Shown here piece after piece: positions 1 through 11,685 of a DNA stretch of 64,000 nucleotides. The notes beneath the pieces are model-generated. The model worked only from the letters and a program-made list of their open reading frames with translations. It had not been told where the DNA came from and ran no database searches. Both the position numbers and the translations under genes were made by a program. The stretch spans positions 326,001 to 390,000 of the forward strand of contig LR990060.1 in assembly GCA_905147135.1 (NCBI GenBank). The letters run 5' to 3'. The stretch comes from Blastobasis lacticolella. Its lineage: Eukaryota; Arthropoda; Insecta; Lepidoptera; Blastobasidae. Each line of letters opens with the position of its first letter. Position 1 is the first letter of the stretch.

Positions 1-900
1 CATATGTCAGTATGTAGTGGTCAAATATGAATGACTACTTTCAATTTACTTTTTAAGCTACAACAACTTGGGTTTATGGAACATCCTGAAAGACGGAGTC
101 ACAAAATAGGCGGGCCGTTTTTTATTTTGTGACGGAGTTATTATTATTTATATTTGTTTATGGATACACTATCAGCTCATGCTGATACGTGTATATCATT
201 GCAATTTAAGTCATTATTGATAAGAGTCAAGTCTATTTTTGAAAGAGTTCACTGATGGAGCACTTAAAACCCACGCTATTAGATATGAAGTGTTTTCTGG
301 GATTATTAGTTACACAAAATAAAGAACGGCCCTCTCTAATGTAAGCTGAGCCAGGACGCAAGAAATCATTCTTGACATCTAGGATTATATCAGTAATTCA
401 GTTTTATTGCATAATCAAGTATCAATTTAATCAATGAATATTCCATTGGTCTTTGTTTAATCTTTAATTTTTAATATAATTATAAATTAGTAATTTATTA
501 ATTAATGAATATTCCATTGGTTGCTGTCTCTATGTTTAATCTTTAATTTTTAATTTAATTTATAAATTAGTAATTCATTACGAAACGATTTTAACATATA
601 CCCAATAACTGTCACACATTTAATGCAAATAAAAACCTATTCTATTCCTATTCATGTATGCTAGAAAATATATCAACAACCGCACAGGAACGAATTGCTC
701 TTTTATTGTAACATGTTGCTTGATGTAAAAAACTTCGTCTTTCGTTGTTTAGATTAAATGTTTTCGGTGTATAAAAAATCGTACAATCAGCTATAGAACC
801 CACGTAATTAACTTGTTGCTCGATGCATCTCGATGTGGGATCCCGTGTAATATTTTCATTAAAAAAATTGTCAATTAATTAATTTGTTTTATTAACGACG
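1..900. other. AT-rich non-coding sequence
   Basis: Apart from the tandem duplication at 433-579 I see no gene or recognisable repeat. Confidence 0.5.
433..579. repeat. Tandem duplication, two units of about 72 bp
   Basis: AATGAATATTCCATTGGT and TTTAATCTTTAATTTTTAAT, ATAAATTAGTAATT recur in the same order. Confidence 0.8.
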
Positions 901-1840
901 CTTGTTATGCACCTCATGGAATTGCACAACAACAAACAATGGACTTATTACTTATGTAGATAGTACTCACAATGAGACCAAAATCCCGGTTTTCCTCGGG
1001 TGTTACGGCATATGTTACCACATCGTTGTACCGGGACATTATAACACAATCAGCCGACGTACAGCCAGCTGCAGAGAGCCTGTACGCGGTAGCACTAGTC
1101 ACATCCGGGAGCCACCAACTAGGCGCTAGAATTAGAATTGTCTTTATTGTTAAACTGTGTAAGTATACAGGTATGCAGATGTTATTACATAAGTAGTTCC
1201 AACAGCTTGTAGAGACGTGCGAGCCACATTATCTGTGGAAGCTATCTGTGGAAGCAAATACTCGGCGCGCTATCTCGACTGGGTTCTCGTGAAACGATTA
1301 TCAAAATCCCTGATATCGGTAGGCTAACGAAGTAACTCTGTTGCCAACAATTATGTGATTTCAATGATTGAAATAATTACTTTTGCGATTACATAAGATC
1401 AATTTCATGAGTTCAGTTGCTAACAAAGTTCTGTTGCAATAAATTGAAACTATTATATTACGATATTTATTTATAGGTTTTAGGACTTTCGTGACATAAA
1501 CATAGTATCGGGTTTGTAACCATGATTTTCCTTGGTAATTTAGTCGCCTGAATGTGCTGGATTCATCACGACGTTTTCCCTCACTGTAAGAGCATCGGTT
1601 AGTATTCAACTAACGTACATACTTCAGAAAAGAGTCCTTGGCACATGGCCGTTGTGGGATACATGACATACGAGTATAATAATGTAGTATCATAGTCTGT
1701 AGTCTCGCAAAAACGAAGACGTACAACGCCGCAATCTTATCTGAAGGTGATGGCGTCGCTGTTGTTGACATAATGACATTTCAAAATACGACACTTAGTT
1801 CCGGTTTTGGCCACCGGGGTCACGTAAGATTGTGGCATTG
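901..1840. other. Non-coding sequence
   Basis: Short overlapping frames at 902-1196 have no recognisable product. A family-3 SINE trace may lie at 1480-1650 (CTCACTGTAAGAGCATCGGT, TAGTATTCAACTAACGTACA). Confidence 0.45.
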
Positions 1841-2240
1841 TAATGAGGAGTTTTCCAGTAGGTATTGTCAATTGGTTTCAAAAAGCATCAATAGATGGCG
1901 CTCCTACAATTTTGGTAATTTTTTACCAAAAGGTTCAACGAAATGTATTTTAATACAAACCATTCATATTTGTATTGCGTCCATTCTTAATCCTAGTGTC
2001 CATGAAACCAATTAACTCAGTCAAATTGATGTTTGTTCTGTTTGTAATAATTTATTACAACCTCTAAAATGGTTGAAAACTATTGATAAATACAATATTA
2101 TCCAAAACAACGTATCCAGTGTTTATATCCTCTCTGCTAAGAACCTATTTCAAGCGATTATTAATTACCAAAATTGTCGGGGCGCCATCTAGTGAGTGGC
2201 TAGGAATGCTTTAGATACCTATTGGAAAACTGCTCATTAA
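1841..2240. mobile_element. MITE with long inverted ends
   Basis: The left end (AATGAGGAGTTTTCCAGTAG) pairs with the right end (CTATTGGAAAACTGCTCATT), and an inner pair (AGATGGCGCTCCTACAATTT / AAATTGTCGGGGCGCCATCT) continues the match. About 400 bp, no coding frame. Confidence 0.82.
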
Positions 2241-2739
2241 AGTTTCTGGGTGGCAGTCAGACAGTTAAAAAAAGCGCTAGATTCCGCTAAACAAGTGTGA
2301 TTTAAAAAAAACGCTAGATTTATACAATAAGGAGTTACAAGTCCCCAACCACACCTAGTGTTTGACTGACCAAAAAATTAATTTGTTGGATTTTACTAGA
2401 GCGGTACAAACAGGAGCTCGTTCAGTCAGTGTTTTATATTTTGTACCTCCACCTCCTCCTCGATTTGTATTGTATTGTATTATATTGTCTTGTATCATAT
2501 TCACCCCAGGTTTTTTGAGCCAAATTTTGATATAAATTTCGGTATATTTATGCATATTTTAGGTATTCAACAACGATTTCGATAAAGCTTTAGATTTTCC
2601 GCTAGAAGTCAAGTATTAAGAATAGGAGTTGATTTTTTTTTATTTTATTAATTGCCTACACTTTTTGTTACATTTAAATATTACACGAAAGATCTTTAAC
2701 ATTTAAATCTTAATCCATTATTCCCTGTAATTCCGCTAG

Positions 2740-2885
2740 ATCCAGCGCTGCTGGGCTGTGGAAGGCAGCGCGCATGCGCGTCGCCGGCGCCAGAGTGTCG
2801 CCACTTGTTGCGTCCCGCGCCCCCCGCACCCGCCGCCCCCCTCGCGCCCTCCGACATCTCATACTTTCGGACGCGACTACGCTCC
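2740..2885. other. GC-rich island, function unknown
   Basis: About 145 bp are far richer in G+C than the surroundings, with poly-C tracts and CGCATGCGCG. Both strands are open here, but no frame has convincing splice borders or a recognisable product. It may be a promoter island for gene 1, or a decayed exon or LINE end: part resembles GC-rich sequence near 29490. Confidence 0.3.
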
Positions 2886-3197
2886 TTCTGAGGCCTTATT
2901 CTGGCGGTGGCTTTGTAACGACGTATGTAGGGGGGTAATATAAGGTTGGAGTGTGTGTGTATCTGTCTGAGACATCGTAGCTCGCGAACTGACGGACTGA
3001 ATTCGATGCGATTTTCTTTGTTTATATGTTTGTTCAATCGAAATGGTTTTTACCTTTGATATAGGTGATGGGGAAGAAAGAGCAGTAAAGCGCACCCTTT
3101 CAAAGCCCGCGATTGACCGCTCAGATGATAATGATGATGATTTTACGACAGTTTGTCTGGAGACAACTTGTCACTCCTGGAATAGTATACAATATAC

Positions 3198-3720
3198 GAC
3201 GACCTGAGTGGTTCAATGGTCAACATGCCGGTCTGCCACGCAAGAGGTCCCGGGTTCGATTCCCGGCCGGGCAGAAATTGAAATGATGAATTTTAATTTG
3301 TGTTACGGGTCTGGGGGTTCTATGTATAATAAGTATGTATTTAAAAGTGGTGTGGTGTGTGGTGCCGCCACCTCAAAGAATAGCACCACCCCATCTCTTC
3401 CCGTGGGTGTCGTAAGAGGCGACTAAGGGACAAATCCGAAAGGTGGGCAGCAGCATCTTTCTGGGTAGATTTACATCAACTGCACTGCGATCTCCAACCC
3501 GCCTGCCAAGCGTGGAGATTATGGCAATGACCTCCTCTTTCGTGGGAGAGGCCCGAAGTCCTGCAGTGGACTGTTATGGGCTGTGATGATGATTTAAAAG
3601 TATTTAAGTAGTTTATCAGTTATCTAGCACCCATAGCACAAGCTTTGCTTAGTTTGGGGCTAGATGGCGCTGTGTGAATTTGTCCACGAATATTTATTTA
3701 TTTATTATTATTTAATATAT
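3198..3720 (+). mobile_element. tRNA-derived SINE (family 1), split by a second insertion
   Basis: The head has an A-box-like TGGTTCAATGGTCAAC and B-box GGTTCGATTCC, followed by the family body (ATGATGAATTTTAATTTGTG) and, after the interruption at 3351-3593, GGGGCTAGATGGCGCTGTGT and an ATTTATTTATT tail. Other copies lie at 18870, 31898, 32566, 44285 and 52125. Confidence 0.88.
3351..3593 (+). mobile_element. Family-2 SINE-like element inserted in a SINE
   Basis: It runs from GTGTGTGGTGCCGCCACCTC to GGGCTGTGATGATGAT. ATTTAAAAGT flanks it on both sides (about 3341-3350 and 3592-3601), so it entered an existing SINE by target-primed insertion. The (ATG) end is RTE-like. Confidence 0.85.
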
Positions 3721-4668
3721 TTAATGGAACGAACAAAATGGCTCAAATAGGCGACACTCGTACATATTAGAAAGGTATATTGCTTAAAGCCGACGGATTA
3801 TTATAAATTCTTGCTACGCCGTAGCATGTCTACGGCTGATATCGTAATATAGAAAATCACACAAAAATACGTATTGCAGTAAGTAAAACCTGGTCCACGT
3901 AGACGAAGCCAACCTTGTAAGTAGATAAATACAAATATTCTTTTAAGTAATTATAGAATTAAAGATACAAAGCATTTGGAAGAAGCGACAGAGATTTATC
4001 AGGACCGAGCCAGTGGAACAAATGACCTCTGACTGCCACAATCTGTTATAGATACAAAACACAAGTAATTTTACACTCTATCGTGAAACTACTCGAGCGT
4101 GAAATTACTTGTGTTTCGTATTCTGCAACGATCCCAAAACGATACTACAGCGATACCATTGCCCAGAATAGACCTTGGCGTCGGCGCGGCGCCAGCTTTC
4201 CTTCTCTCTTCAGGGAGGAAGGACAAACCTCCAAAGACATATCACTCGACCAGTGACCGCGACACGACCAACCATGTAAACTCTTTACTCTAAGACAGCG
4301 GCTTCTAGTAGCCGTAACAGTGATATGTGACCAAATCGACCAAGTTTTCGAATTTTCTACTTTTATATTTTCGTATTTTGCTAGCTTTTTTGGTAGAGGT
4401 TGTGTAGGTAATGTATTGACGAAGGATTGTATGAGACGTAGATCTAGGTATGTGGAAGCATATGAGGTGGTGAGGGTGGTTCCGCGCTGGCAGGTTTCAT
4501 CTTAAATAACTAGTTGAGGTAAGTGCCCTGATTTATTTAATAGTATGGCAAGAAATGCAATTATATTTTAAGACTTCTTATGCCACTGGCCTCGGCCATT
4601 CTTTACAAACAGTTCCACGAAATAGAATTTGATATTTTAAGTAACAATTAAGGCTATAACAAATAATA

Positions 4669-4989
4669 ATCTTGGCGTTAATATCCCGGTTATGCTCTCG
4701 CGCACAAGGGCCCGGGGTCCGCCTTGACCATGATCCAGGATTTCGCAAATCAGATAAATACAGTGAAGAGACTGCCGTCTGACCTCCGTGACCCTGCTAC
4801 CAGGAGAATCTAACCAGATTCGATCATGGTTACACATTGTCGCCGGAATGTGCAGGTTGCATGTTTTCCCTTACCGTAAGAGCATCGGTTAGAATTGAAC
4901 TAAAACTCTGAAAAGAGTCATTGTATATTGTACACGGCCGCAGTGAAATTCGAACCCGGTACTATTCGCTTACGAGTCGGCCACCGCTC
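4669..4989 (-). mobile_element. tRNA-derived SINE (family 3, Metulj-like)
   Basis: On the minus strand a tRNA-like head (GGTGGCCGACTCGTAAGCGA, GGGTTCGAAT) is followed by the body (ACCGATGCTCTTACGGTAAG, CATGATCGAATCTGG) and ends GGGATATTAACGCCAAG. The name Metulj is by recall of a butterfly SINE family. Confidence 0.8.
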
Positions 4990-5011
4990 AAATTATTGAA
5001 AGTAATATGGT

Positions 5012-5098
5012 AGGTAAACAGGCAAGCGAACCACTGGATGGAAAGTGGTCACCGCTGCCTATAGACATAAGCAACACCAGGGGTATCGCCAATGCGAT
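5012..5098 (-). mobile_element. LINE 3' tail fragment
   Basis: TAGGTAAACAGGCAAGCGAA, CCACTGGATGGAAAGTGGTC, GGGGTATCGCCAATGCG, matching the copies at 19128 and 57795. Confidence 0.55.
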
Positions 5099-5502
5099 AA
5101 TTAATGCTAACTTACTCGTTTATAGATTTCTTCTTAGTCATTTTCTTTATCCCGTCGAACATCCCGCCTGCCCTTTTATTTTGCACTCATACCTACGTAG
5201 GGCTGCACTGCCGTCATCATATGCTTAGTAACAAAAAAATTCTAATTACTGGGATACCTTTGAACTTGCTTCTTTAAGGTCTACACTATCCGAAGGCGAT
5301 TTTATCAGTTCATGCATGGAGTTCTTCGAGAACGTGATGGATGAGTTTTTGCGGGATAAGCAAGACGTTGGTGTTTCTTTTTATGAGACAGGGAGCTACG
5401 TTCAGTAACTAGTTAACATCTGACCGGCAAACAATATTTGCAACCACGTTGATAATAACAGCAAATCGGAGCCTGCCATCAATCATTTGTATCACAATGG
5501 AT

Positions 5503-5662
5503 CATCATCATAATCTTAATGTTAATATCTCGGTTGTGCTCTCGCACACGAGGGTACGGGGTCCGCCTTGATCATGATCCAGGATTTGACAGATCAGATA
5601 ATTACAGTGGAGCGACAGCCGTCTGACCTCCGTGACCCTGCTACCAGGGGAACCTGTCCACA
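5503..5662 (-). mobile_element. Family-3 SINE, 3' half
   Basis: Only the 3' half is present (CATCATCATAATCTTAATGT to CTGCTACCAGGGGAACCTG); the tRNA-like head is lost. Confidence 0.7.
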
Positions 5663-5989
5663 TGTGTCACAATAGATAAAGGGACGAAATGATTGAGGGA
5701 ATTTTGAGATCCTACCACAATATTCTGGGCCCAAGCCAACATTACCTGCTCGCGGTGTACCCCTGCTGGTAGCCGGCCAAGCGAATCTGCTGACACAGTC
5801 AGTCTGGTGAATCGGTTATACCGACGGCAGTAGCCGCACCTTAAAAAGCACAAACATTACAAGTTTCTGGCCTCCTACCATAGGATTCTCGTATGCTTGC
5901 CTAACTGCTGAGCTAGGTAAGCAGCTGTTGAGCCGGTACTTACCGCGGAGTGAGGAGTGACCACCTAATACTAATAACCAATGTCGTTA

Positions 5990-6370
5990 TAATAATCAGC
6001 TTGGCGCCAATATCCTGGGACCCGCCTTAACCGCGATTCATGATTTGCAAAGATCAGGTAATAAGCAGAATCTGACTACTAAACGGAATCTGACGCCTGA
6101 TTGTGCAAGTTTCATCACTATGTTCTCCCTTTTTTATTTCTTGTTTTCTTATTGTCAATAGGCTTGCATTTGACCTCAACTCACCTGATGGAATGCGACG
6201 TATAATCACCACCACCTCATCGTATAATAAAAGCATCGGTTACTACTTAGTATTGAACTAATGCATGTAACTCAGAAAAATGTCATTGGTACATGACTGC
6301 GCTAGGGATCAAACTGGTACCTCTCGCTTACGAGTCGTAACCTCTAGCCATTAAGACACCGACGCTCTCT
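5990..6370 (-). mobile_element. Family-3 SINE, internally rearranged
   Basis: Both ends are recognisable (TAATCAGCTTGGCGCCAATA; CATTAAGACACCGACGCTCT), with an unrelated stretch of about 80 bp at 6130-6220. It ends where the minisatellite begins. Confidence 0.65.
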
Positions 6371-6375
6371 CATTT

Positions 6376-6549
6376 ACTATAGGCACTATAGGCATATAGG
6401 CACAATAGGTACCATAGGTAACACAGGTACTATAGGTACCATAGGTTACACAGGTACTATAGGTACCATAGGTTACACAGGTACCATAGGTTACACAGGT
6501 ACTATAGGTACTATAGGTACCATAGGTACCATAGGTACTATTGGCACTA
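6376..6549. repeat. Minisatellite of about 10-bp units before gene 1
   Basis: Units of the type ACCATAGGT, ACTATAGGT and TACACAGGT recur for about 170 bp in higher-order groups of about 30 bp. It ends about 70 bp before the start codon. Confidence 0.88.
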
Positions 6550-6616
6550 TTATATTAACAAATGTTATCCCTCTATTCTTCCCCGAAGCCCGTCGCAGCG
6601 CGCAGGATTCGCCGCC

Positions 6617-6746
6617 ATGGGCGCACCGCCGCGGCCGCGCCGGCCGCCCAACCAGTACGTCTACTTCGCGGCTTTGGCGGCCATCTTGACACTGCTGCTG
6701 ATGCTGTGCTGCTACTTCCTCTACTTCTGTGTCAAGAGGGTCAAAG
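6617..6746 (+). CDS. Gene 1 exon 1 (start codon, transmembrane segment)
   Basis: This exon gives 43 codons plus one base (phase 1) and ends at AAAG|GTAAGG. It holds the start codon, the whole membrane segment and the KRVK basic flank. Several AG dinucleotides at 6590-6606 after a pyrimidine tract could serve as an acceptor, so the 5' UTR may be spliced. Confidence 0.7.
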
Positions 6747-8792
6747 GTAAGGGTCAACCCCTCCGGTGGAGTGCCGGTTACGAGGAGAGATGATGGCTGG
6801 GTAAAACTTTTTTAATTCGAATTTTTCCGTCAGTTGGGTTAAAAAATTTGTTAGACCCGGATTTCGTATGAAATTTTCGGCACGTCACTTCAGAGAAAAA
6901 TTTCAGCTCAGGCTTTTTTCGTCTTGTCCATGATCATTTTAAGCTCTACTTGTTGAGAGGCACTACAGAAGTCATCGAGCATTTTGCCCAAGTCTTCCAG
7001 GGTTTCAGCTATGACTATGATATCGTCAGCAACTCTGAGGTGATTGAGGTACTCGCCGTTAATATTGATATCAAGTCTGTCCCAGTCGAGAAACCTGAAG
7101 ATATCCTCTAGTACAGCTAACCAGTGCAACTATTTACATGGGCGTTTAAACTATATAATAAGTAAACAGATATTTAAAGGCTTTTCTTTTTCAACATTTT
7201 TTGTGCGATTTCTGTGTACGCCATTAACTAACTAACCCCTGCCTTAGTGGTAACTAAGGCTACTAAGACCACTAGACCCGATACCTAATTGTTTTCCGGC
7301 AGAGCTGTCCCGGCTGCCGGACCCCGCGGCGCTGCCCGTGCGGCCGACGCCCGCACTGCCCAACTACCCCGTCAACCAAGGTACCTATATTCTACTTACA
7401 TATGTGCCCTGGTGGTGTGTGGTGCCGCCACCTCAAAGAATAGCACCACCCCATCTCTTCCCGTGGGTGTCGTAAAAGGCGACTAAGGGACAAATCCGAA
7501 AGATGGGCAGCAGCATCTTTCTGGGTAGATTTACATCAACTGCACTGCGATCTCCAACCCGCCTGCCAAGCGTGGAGATTATGGCAATGACCTCCCCTTT
7601 AGTGGTAGAGGCCCGAAGTCCTGCAGTGGATTGTTATGGGCTGTGATGATGATATGTGCCCTGATTAACATAATCTGGACACCTTCAAGGCTAGAGTGAA
7701 TAGGCTGTTCCAAGACGAGCATACTACATCTTCGGCCGCATCGTCACTTACCAACACGTGAGATGGCGGTCAAATGCCTGACTTGTCTAATATAAAAAAG
7801 GACGCACTTGATCATCATAGACAGTTGGGTTCACGGTGAGTTCAGTCCAGCCACGTTTTATCAGGTGGTAGGACTCTGTCAAGCCCGAGGAGTCGGCCAG
7901 TCTCTGTTGCCCGGGTGAGAACGCTGGGACCGCCTTATCTACTTCTGCTGACAAGCAACAATGCTTGTGTTGTGTTGCGGTTTGAAAAGGTAGCCAGCAG
8001 AATTACAGGCATGAGGCATTTCATCTTAGCCCTCACAGTATCAACGCACCTACGGTTCTGGATTTTTGTTACCTACAACCTAAATGCTTGAATCGTAGAT
8101 GGTATGGGCGGCTGTTACCGTTTACCATCAGGCGGTCTGCTCGTTTGTCACTGTGTAAAGATAAAAAAGAAAAGAATTTTAGCGTAGAACACTGTAACGT
8201 AGAAGCATGGAGCCCGCCTGCCAAGCTCGGATATTGTGGCTCCACTAATGTTTTGGGGATAAAATAAAAAAATATAGTATATCTAGCAATTTTAATGATG
8301 TTGATGATTTTTTCACGCTAATATAAAACCTTGTACCCACGGGGTGGAGTAGCACCAACCCCTTACACTCGTTGGTATCATCGTCATCATCTAGAGTCTC
8401 CGTAGACTGGACAATGGGCATCAGCGTTTTCCATAGTTTATAACACTACAATTTCCAACTCACCTCCCAAGCGTGGAGATTTTGGCTCCCCTTTAATAGG
8501 AGAGGCCCTAAGCCATGTATTGTAAGTACTGTTATGAGATGTGATCAATATAAACCCTATAATCCCAGGCGCTCGAGACTCAGCGACGGCCCTAGCCCGG
8601 CTCTGCCGCGAAGCCCCAGCACCCGGCAACCGCGGGGCCGTGCACCCCGCGAGGACCCCACTGGCGACCCCACACTCGACCCCGCAGGCGACCCCGCGCG
8701 CGCAAGATCCCACGCCAGACCCCGCGCCTGCGGCAGAGGTGGACAAGCCCCCACCGTATTCTGTGGTCACTCAGCTGCCTACTGTTAGATAG
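6617..8792 (+). CDS. Gene 1: small single-pass membrane protein with C-terminal PPPY motif (3 exons, 143 aa)
   Basis: The coding exons are 6617-6746, 7303-7380 and 8569-8792. Both introns are phase 1 with GT/AG borders (donors GTAAGG and GTACCT), and the joined frame stays open to TAG at 8790. The start ATG lies in a strong context (GCCGCCATGG). Residues 1-14 are Pro/Arg-rich. Residues 15-38 form one hydrophobic segment containing a Cys-Cys pair, followed by a basic KRVK stop-transfer, which suggests an N-out, C-in protein. The tail (39-143) is rich in Pro, Ala and Thr and ends with PPPY at 130-133, a WW-domain ligand. I do not recognise the family. The introns carry an RTE fragment and SINE and LINE tails. 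The frame is also open upstream of the ATG, so an earlier coding exon is possible. Role as a membrane adaptor for WW-domain proteins is inferred from the motif. Confidence 0.7.
6905..7117 (-). mobile_element. RTE reverse transcriptase fragment in gene 1 intron 1
   Basis: The minus strand encodes [20 protein letters not shown] to [10 protein letters not shown], matching the catalytic region of the RTE copy at 19617. The catalytic FADD reads VADD. Both ends are cut. Confidence 0.85.
7303..7380 (+). CDS. Gene 1 exon 2
   Basis: A 78-bp exon, phase 1 on both sides, lies between an acceptor GGCAG and a donor AAG|GTACC. It encodes a Pro-rich linker ([17 protein letters not shown] and on). It is much more GC-rich than the surrounding intron. 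Confidence 0.7.
7411..7656 (+). mobile_element. Family-2 SINE-like element
   Basis: A close copy of 3351-3593 (GTGTGTGGTGCCGCCACCTC to GCTGTGATGATGAT), in gene 1 intron 2. Confidence 0.85.
7660..7800 (+). mobile_element. Jockey-like LINE 3' end
   Basis: CCTGATTAACATAATCTGGA, CACCTTCAAGGCTAGAGTGA to CACGTGAGATGGCGGTCAAA. It abuts a SINE in gene 1 intron 2. Confidence 0.7.
8330..8545 (+). mobile_element. Family-2 SINE-like element, diverged
   Basis: AGCACCAACCCCTTACACTC, AGCGTGGAGATTTTGGC and TACTGTTATGAGATGTGAT match the family. It ends about 25 bp before gene 1 exon 3. Confidence 0.65.
8569..8792 (+). CDS. Gene 1 exon 3 (PPPY tail and stop)
   Basis: The acceptor is CCCAG at 8564-8568. The exon codes for a Pro/Ala/Thr-rich tail and the motif DKPPPYSVV, then TAG at 8790-8792. 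An antisense open frame of 110 codons here is a by-product of the GC-rich sequence. Confidence 0.72.
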
Positions 8793-9033
8793 GCAATGAA
8801 GAGAATGTCGTCTCACCTGGTGGAAAGCGAAGGACCCGAAATTGAGCGTGATGGACATGTTAACTCTAAAAATATAGATATCCATAATAACCCTATAGTT
8901 AACCAAAGGATGCATTTAAATCAAGTATTCATGGGACTGAGCTGTAGTTCATGGTCCAACTGCTCAGTGCCCTGGCTGGACCATAGGCATAATTTCTTGT
9001 CCGTTGTCCACCTCAACTTCAGACAAAATAAGA

Positions 9034-9039
9034 AATAAA
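9034..9039 (+). terminator. Candidate poly(A) signal of gene 1
   Basis: An AATAAA hexamer lies 242 bp after the stop codon, followed within 60 bp by GT-rich sequence. It is the first good signal after the gene, so a short 3' UTR of about 260 bp is likely. Confidence 0.45.
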
Positions 9040-9214
9040 GAGTGCGCGCTGTCAACAGTGACATGAGGCCGGTTTCGTAAACATGTGTGACATAGCGTAG
9101 TTTGGTTGTTAATGTGTGCTTGTGTGACCGTGTACGTACACAGTCAGGATGTCACAGTATTCTGTCTTTATTTCATTTAGTCTGAGACCTCAACCTGCAG
9201 CAAGAAATCTCCAG

Positions 9215-9416
9215 GGACTCTATTTGTGAACCGCTCGCCACGAGTCGAACGGTTTTCAATTTTTACTTTCGACATGAAAAATTAAATATTGTGACACAAG
9301 ACGCGGATTTTCCTTAGTTTTAAACATTTACGACCTATGCTGCCAAAGCAATTAAAAAATATTGCACTTTTAATTCTGAAAATTAAAGGCGTGGCGGCCG
9401 GTTCACAAATAGGGCC
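9215..9416. mobile_element. MITE, about 200 bp
   Basis: CTATTTGTGAACCGCTCGCC (left) pairs with GGCGGCCGGTTCACAAATAG (right). The inner part is AT-rich. Confidence 0.75.
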
Positions 9417-9419
9417 ACA

Positions 9420-10885
9420 GCTCTTATTAAGTAGATCATGGGAACACAGTTTGGTTTAATGAATAGCGCGGCAGATAAAAACGATTATCAATGTACCCCT
9501 CACTGCCTAACAGATAGGCATGGATATCTTTGACCGCTTTATATACCACAAGGTGAGATGGCAATACAATATCTGTAGGAATAGTAAGAAAAGTTATACG
9601 TAATTATGTTTGTTATTTTTAAATACTATTTTGTCATTTTGAGAAGTTGCCCTTTTGCTTTGAAAAGGTCAAATTTTTTTCTTGTAGTGATTTTCTCAAT
9701 AAGCTTCTATCGGTTTCCATTAGCGAAATCGAGTACTGTTGTGCTACAATAGAACTGTAAGTACCTACTTACATGTTTTTTGTAGCATAATCCCTTCAAA
9801 TGTTAGTAGTAGCTTTTGTTGAAGCTCAACCAACTTTTCTAGACTTTTAAGACAACCAAGGCCTGCATATTTGGTCTAAGAGTTGGTTCAATATCACGAG
9901 ATATGGAACCTTGAGAGAGAAATTTTGAGACGTTACAGACATTTGAAAAACTGAACACCCGGCGAAAGGTCTGTTCGCGTGTCTCCAAAAATATCTATGT
10001 ATATTTACTCTAAGTATGAAGTAAGGATGATAAAGGAAAAATTAAAAATAAAACATGTGAATTTTCTCGTCCATATAGTATACGTAATGTAATGGTATAA
10101 GTAAATGTCGAGAAAGCGTAAGATGACAATTATCGTTCGTCGCCGTTTTCACCAACTGTTACACTCACTTCGGGTGACCGATCTCATAGATCGTTCATCG
10201 TAAGGGCAAATAATCCCCTACCAATGGAGGATTTTAAGACAGCTACTCAACTACTTTGAGCTCAATAGATGGCGCTGCTTAGACAGACATCTCCAGTATT
10301 GAATTTGGTAACCGAAGTTACTCGGAAAGGTGTTTCGTGAAAAGATACTTAGTTTCCTGAAAAGAAAGCGCAGAATGGCTACATATGTACATCTAACGGT
10401 CTCATTTTGATTTATTGTCGTGATTAATAGTAACCAACGCCATTGGTGTGTAACCTATAAGAATTATATGAAATATTTTTTCTTTTAAATTGGCTCTCGT
10501 CAAATCTCCCATTCGTGAGTGACTGTGACATGGCATAACATCACTAGTTTATGCAGTTGGTGACAACCGGTAATGGTACATTTTAGACCAAGCAATTGAA
10601 TGCTTCTATTATGTTCAATATATTAAAAAAATATTTTAAGAATGATCTAACAGTGTTCTAAGAACTAAATACACTGTAAGGGTCAGTGCAGACCGACGGA
10701 CTGGCGGCATTGCGACCTTTTTTTCTTACAAATTAAATGAAACCTTATTTGCTTATTGGCGAAACAAACTTATTGGTAATTTAATAACGAAATAAAATCA
10801 GATTGGAAGGCACGGTGATCGTTCTATGCTCGGCGTAGCGATCCTATAATCGGTATAGACTGACTTGTCTCATTTGGTTATGGAA
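9420..10885. other. Non-coding intergenic sequence
   Basis: AT-rich, with no coding frame of note and no repeat I recognise. Confidence 0.45.
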
Positions 10886-10889
10886 ATCA

Positions 10890-11040
10890 TATATTTCAAT
10901 GGATAATTTGCAGCAGTATTCATTGAAATTCACATTCTATGTGTTTCTTATATAATTCAAAACATCTATACATAATGTAAGTAGCATGATTGATACGGCA
11001 ACTCGTGATTTTTTGTATTATTGGTTCACCAAATAAGACT
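10890..11040 (+). repeat. Two-copy dispersed repeat, copy 1
   Basis: ATGGATAATTTGCAGCAGTA, TGAAATTCACATT and GCATGATTGATACGGCAACT recur at 44545-44690. Confidence 0.75.
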
Positions 11041-11685
11041 AGACGTCTGGTGAGATCATAGGACTCCGAACGAGCCGTGGCTAATGTTTGCCGCTTCGAT
11101 TCTCTTCGTGTCAGTGGGGATTTCTGAAAAAAACTGACAATCCCTACTGGTAGGGATTTGCCAGTGGAGATTTCTGGGAGGAATCCTTCGTGCCACTCCG
11201 TCGGTCTGCGATGACCCTTTATTACATTTTTAAATTCCATGGAATTCTGACGTTTCATAAATAGTCATAGTAGTTAAAGAAGGTAAGAATATCTAATGAA
11301 TAAATCATAGAACACAGAAAAGTACTGTGTTCTGTGGAATAAATGTATCGGTCAACGATTTCTATATTTAAATATGAAATCCGCATTTTTATGATAACTT
11401 GTTCATTACCGTGCTGCTTTTGTAATTTTAAATCTCGTATTCGTATGAAATGACATAAATCAGAACTCCACGGAATAAAAAAAATGGTAAAGTACCATAT
11501 TGGCGCCCTACAAGGGACTATAATGATGTACTCTCGCTCAAGACTCTCCGAGCGCTCAGTAAAGCAACTATGTGATAAAACTCAACCTAATTATAAGCCA
11601 CGAAAGTCTACTTTCTAATGAGCATTCGATGTGCCTGTGTGTTGTATCTATTTCCAGTAGTACCATTTTTTTCTCATTACTTTCT

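Noticed and set aside
2696..3037. 113-codon minus-strand frame across the GC island
   Set aside because: No recognisable motif and no clear splice borders; part resembles GC-rich sequence at 29490 next to a LINE tail.
3208..3290. tRNA gene candidates (also at 18880, 31905, 32760, 44470, 60620)
   Set aside because: A and B boxes are present but the cloverleaf is not complete and each is followed by a SINE body.
8438..8770. 110-codon frame on the minus strand
   Set aside because: Antisense to gene 1 exon 3. The GC-rich sequence has few stops on either strand; only the plus strand has matching splice sites and phase.
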